Shown: positions 3,868-6,356 of the stretch, piece by piece | Layout of the letters: each line of letters begins with the position of its first letter | How positions within the stretch are numbered: the stretch's first letter is position 1 | Assembly: GCA_030045175.1 (NCBI GenBank) | Contig: JASIBM010000641.1 | Span: forward strand, 1-6,356 | Direction: 5' to 3' | Length of the DNA stretch: 6,356 nt | Source of the DNA: Streptosporangiaceae bacterium | Lineage (GTDB): Bacteria > Actinomycetota > Actinomycetes > Streptosporangiales > Streptosporangiaceae | Notes under the pieces: model-generated | What the model saw: the letters and a program-made list of their open reading frames with translations, nothing else | What the model was told of the DNA's origin: nothing | Database searches by the model: none | Position numbers and translations under genes: made by a program

Positions 3868-5508
3868 ATGCCCACCCACCCCGGGCAATCGCTCTCGTCC
3901 GTGGCCGAACTGCTCGCCCGCGGCGCCCGCGACCATCCCGGCCGGCCCGCGATCATCGTGGCCGGCCGGACCTGGTCCTACGCCGAACTCGCCGACGGCG
4001 CCCACGCGGTCGCCCGCGGCCTGCGACGCCGCGGCGTGGGCGCCGGTGACCGCGTCCTGCTCGCCCTGCCGAACGGCGCGGAGTTCTTCCTCGCGTTCTT
4101 CGGCACCCTGATCGCGGGCGGCGTGGCCGTGCCCGTGTTCCCTCGCGCTGTCCCCGAGCGCCTCGGCTCACTCGCCCGCCTGGCGGCCGCCAGCGTGATC
4201 GTGGTGCCCGACCCGCCGCCAAGCTCCGGGGAGTTCCCCTTGCTGACCCCGGCCGGCCTCGCGAGCGCGGGAGCATCGGCCGCGCCCCACGCCGCGCCTC
4301 ACGCCGCGCCTCACGACGCCGCCCGCGACACCGGGTCAGGCGACCAGGATCACCCCTGCTACATCCAGTACACCTCAGGCAGCACCGCCGATCCCAGGGG
4401 GGCCTTGATCACCCACCAGAACGTGCTCGCCAACATCGACCAGATGACCGAGGCGATGGACATCACCGCCGATGACGTCTTCGTGAGCTGGCTGCCGACC
4501 CACCACGACATGGGCCTGACGCTCATGGCGCTGACGCCGCTGCGCCTGGGCGCCAGGCTCGTCCTGCTGCCAACCGACCTGCGCGACGTGGCTGGCTGGC
4601 TGCGGGCGATCGAGTCGCATCGCGGCACGTTCACGGCGGGACCCGACTTCGCCTACCGCCTGTGCCTGCGGAACGTGCGTCATCGATCCGGCTTCGACCT
4701 ATCCAGCCTGAAGGCCTGCATGAACGCGTCGGAACCCGTTAGGAAGGAAACGCTGACCGGCTTCGAGGCCGCGTTTGGCCTTCGGCACGTGATGATGGCC
4801 GGATACGGCCTGGCGGAAGCCACCTTGTCGGTCACGTGCACGCCCCGGGGCCAGCCCATCGACGTCGACGAGCGGGGCCTGGTTTGCCTCGGCCGGCCGA
4901 TGCCGGGCACGACCGTCGCGATCGCCGGCCCGGACGGCGCGCTGCCCGCCGGGCAATCGGGCGAGATCGTCGTGGCCGGGCCGTCCACCTGCGCGGGGTA
5001 TCACCAGAACCCGGCCGCGAGCGCGGCGCTCGCCTGGCGGGACGGGTACGTCAGGACCGGCGACCTCGGCTATCTCGACCAGGCAGGCCGGCTCTACTTC
5101 GTCGCCAGGTGCAAGGAAGTGATCAACCTGGCCGGCCGGACGATCTACCCGCAGGAGGTGGAGTCGCTGGCCGACGGCGTCGGCGCGGTCAGGATCAGCG
5201 CCGCGATCGGGATCGACCGCGGCGGCGTCGAGGGCGAGCAACTGCACGTGTTCGCCGAGGTGCGCCGCGCCGAGGCCGCCACCGCGGCCGAGCTCGCTGC
5301 CATCGCCAATCGGATCGCCGGGGCCATCCACGACGCCCTGGGCGTGCGGCCGAGAAGCACGATCTTGCTCCGGCCAAGGAGCATTCCCATGACCAGTAAC
5401 GGGAAGATTCAACGGGCCGTCCTGCGAGCTGCCGTCACAAGGCGGCTGATGCCGGCGGCTGGGGATGTCGTGTTCCCGCTACCTGTCAGCCCTGTACCGC
5501 AGCGGTGA
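3868..5508 (+). CDS. Fatty-acyl-AMP ligase-like adenylating enzyme
   Basis: This 546-residue enzyme of the ANL superfamily activates a carboxylic acid with ATP and, for FAAL members, passes it to an ACP rather than CoA. Motifs seen in order: YTSGST (168-173) followed by ADPRG, SWLPTHHDMG (207-216), GPDFAYRLC, NASEPVR (286-292), GYGLAEATLS (312-321), RTGDLG (396-401), NLAGRTIYPQEVE, and TSNGK (509-513) with the catalytic-type Lys513. SWLPxxHDMG, FAYxLC, N(G/A)xEPVR and YGLAEATL are characteristic of FAALs. ATG 3868 has GGGAG 9 nt upstream. The neighbouring ACP is the natural acceptor. Oddities: the P-loop reads TADPRG where GxPKG is usual; ARCKE replaces GRxKD; and a thrice-repeated AAPH (138-149) precedes the P-loop. 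It is slightly shorter than many FAALs. A CoA-ligase role is less likely but not excluded. Confidence 0.85.
   Translation: MPTHPGQSLSSVAELLARGARDHPGRPAIIVAGRTWSYAELADGAHAVARGLRRRGVGAGDRVLLALPNGAEFFLAFFGTLIAGGVAVPVFPRAVPERLGSLARLAAASVIVVPDPPPSSGEFPLLTPAGLASAGASAAPHAAPHAAPHDAARDTGSGDQDHPCYIQYTSGSTADPRGALITHQNVLANIDQMTEAMDITADDVFVSWLPTHHDMGLTLMALTPLRLGARLVLLPTDLRDVAGWLRAIESHRGTFTAGPDFAYRLCLRNVRHRSGFDLSSLKACMNASEPVRKETLTGFEAAFGLRHVMMAGYGLAEATLSVTCTPRGQPIDVDERGLVCLGRPMPGTTVAIAGPDGALPAGQSGEIVVAGPSTCAGYHQNPAASAALAWRDGYVRTGDLGYLDQAGRLYFVARCKEVINLAGRTIYPQEVESLADGVGAVRISAAIGIDRGGVEGEQLHVFAEVRRAEAATAAELAAIANRIAGAIHDALGVRPRSTILLRPRSIPMTSNGKIQRAVLRAAVTRRLMPAAGDVVFPLPVSPVPQR
4279..4314 (+). repeat. 12-bp in-frame tandem repeat (three copies) in the ligase gene
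   Basis: GCCGCGCC(C/T)CAC is present three times without gaps and encodes AAPHAAPHAAPH, residues 138-149 of the ligase. It lies in a probable surface linker just before the nucleotide-binding loop. The unit length keeps the frame if copies are gained or lost. Confidence 0.85.
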
Positions 5509-6346
5509 TCGACCGCACCCGGGGGACCGCCACGACGACCGCGGCGAGCAGCGCAAGCCCTAGCACGGCGCCGAAAGCCCCCGTGAGGACCGCCGAGCCT
5601 GCGCCGATGCCGGCCGTGGTCCCGGCCAGCCCGATCGCCAGGCCAGCGGCAGCGAGGACATCCGCCCAGGATCGGCGGCCCTGTTCCCGCTGGCCTGCCA
5701 TCGCCGCGATGGCCCCGAACAGGCAGGTGGTGCCGACCGCGACGAACGTCACGTGATCCACAGCGAACGGCAGCCACCCCGGGATCATCGCCGCGGTCAC
5801 GTACCGCCGCTGGCCGACCTCGAAGATCAGGTGGGCGACCAGGCCGACGTCGACGGCCAGGGCGACCGCGCCGGTCACCAGCCAGGCCCGGCCGGCCATT
5901 GGACTCGGCGGCCCCGTGTTCAGCAGCACCGGGCCGACCCGGACGGCGAAGACCATGATGCCGCCGAGCTCGAGCGGAACGTTGGCCTCCACCAACGCCA
6001 GATCCCGCGTGAGCACGCCGGCGATAAGCGCGGTCGCCGCGAGCACGAGCGCGCCCACCTGGACCAGGCCCGCCGTAGTCGGTGCCCCGCCCGCTTCGCG
6101 CATCTTGCCTGCCCGCTCGCCGCTCGCCCACTCGAGCACCGACGTGGCAGCAAGGACCACGAAGGGAACGGAGAGGGTCGCCGAGTGCGCGGAGATGAGG
6201 CTGGCTGCCGCCGCCGCGTTGCCAGTGGCGGCGGCACCGGCTGCGAGCGCGCCAAGCGCCGATCCCGCCACGAGCACGACGAGCGCCGCCCCCATGCCAA
6301 TGCCCGCCACCGTCCACGGCGCCCGGCCCTCCGCCTGGGCTTCCAC
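5486..6346 (-). CDS. Multi-pass membrane protein of unknown function, possibly 5'-truncated
   Basis: This is a 286-residue protein with about eight hydrophobic segments, near residues 12-40, 50-73, 92-112, 123-142, 154-177, 188-217, 222-246 and 250-278. Three histidines fall in or next to membrane segments: His54 (LISAHSATLSVPF), His172 (LVAHLIFEVGQ) and His198 (GWLPFAVDHVTFVAVG). Conserved-looking polar residues in helices could bind heme or metal, or carry protons, but I cannot assign a family. The GTG at 6346 is the first start in view. The frame stays open to the right edge and only 10 upstream bases are visible, so the true start may lie outside. The last 23 bp overlap the end of the convergent ligase gene, and no terminator is visible between them. 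A pathway link is unproven. Confidence 0.7.
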   Translation of the reverse strand: MEAQAEGRAPWTVAGIGMGAALVVLVAGSALGALAAGAAATGNAAAAASLISAHSATLSVPFVVLAATSVLEWASGERAGKMREAGGAPTTAGLVQVGALVLAATALIAGVLTRDLALVEANVPLELGGIMVFAVRVGPVLLNTGPPSPMAGRAWLVTGAVALAVDVGLVAHLIFEVGQRRYVTAAMIPGWLPFAVDHVTFVAVGTTCLFGAIAAMAGQREQGRRSWADVLAAAGLAIGLAGTTAGIGAGSAVLTGAFGAVLGLALLAAVVVAVPRVRSITAAVQG

Positions 6347-6356
6347 CCGGCCCCGC

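Noticed and set aside
5409..6317. Second minus-strand frame overlapping the membrane-protein gene
   Set aside because: Gly/Arg-rich with no membrane segments; the frame at 5486-6346 gives regular hydrophobic helices.
1..6356. CRISPR array, tRNA, rRNA, insertion sequence or phage attachment site
   Set aside because: No spaced direct repeats of CRISPR type, no cloverleaf or rRNA-like stretch, and no transposase or integrase motifs were seen on either strand.

Overview
The window looks like chromosomal DNA from a high-GC actinobacterium. Base composition is strongly GC-rich, codons mostly end in G or C, GTG/TTG starts occur, and the gene families are typical of that phylum. The species cannot be named from the sequence alone.

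Layout. (1) At the left edge, on the minus strand, are the first 29 codons of an AzlC-like branched-chain amino acid exporter. It is divergent from an XRE/cupin regulator (390-974, plus). Between them lie a good candidate promoter for the azlC-like gene, two similar inverted repeats bracketing that promoter, a 14-bp palindrome, and three G/C-run tandem repeats of about 37-41 bp. (2) A 315-bp gene-free stretch (975-1289) holds a less GC-rich segment with a nested stem-loop, followed by short direct repeats. (3) An unrecognised secreted protein lies on the minus strand (1290-2018). (4) Divergent from it is a tight plus-strand operon: a PapA5/condensation-superfamily acyltransferase (2130-3629, intact HHxxxDG motif), a stand-alone acyl carrier protein (3626-3862, 4-bp overlap), and a fatty-acyl-AMP-ligase-like enzyme (3868-5508, 5-bp gap). 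(5) A multi-pass membrane protein on the minus strand (5486-6346, possibly running off the right edge) converges on the ligase gene, with a 23-bp overlap of the 3' ends.

How the genes may work together. The regulator most likely controls the azlC-like gene. In the operon, the ligase would activate a fatty acid as acyl-AMP and load it onto the phosphopantetheine arm of the ACP. The acyltransferase would then move the acyl group to an unidentified alcohol or amine. This is a minimal activate-carry-transfer lipid or acyl-conjugate module. No ketosynthase or NRPS gene lies inside the window. Whether the secreted protein or the membrane protein belongs to the same pathway cannot be told from the sequence.
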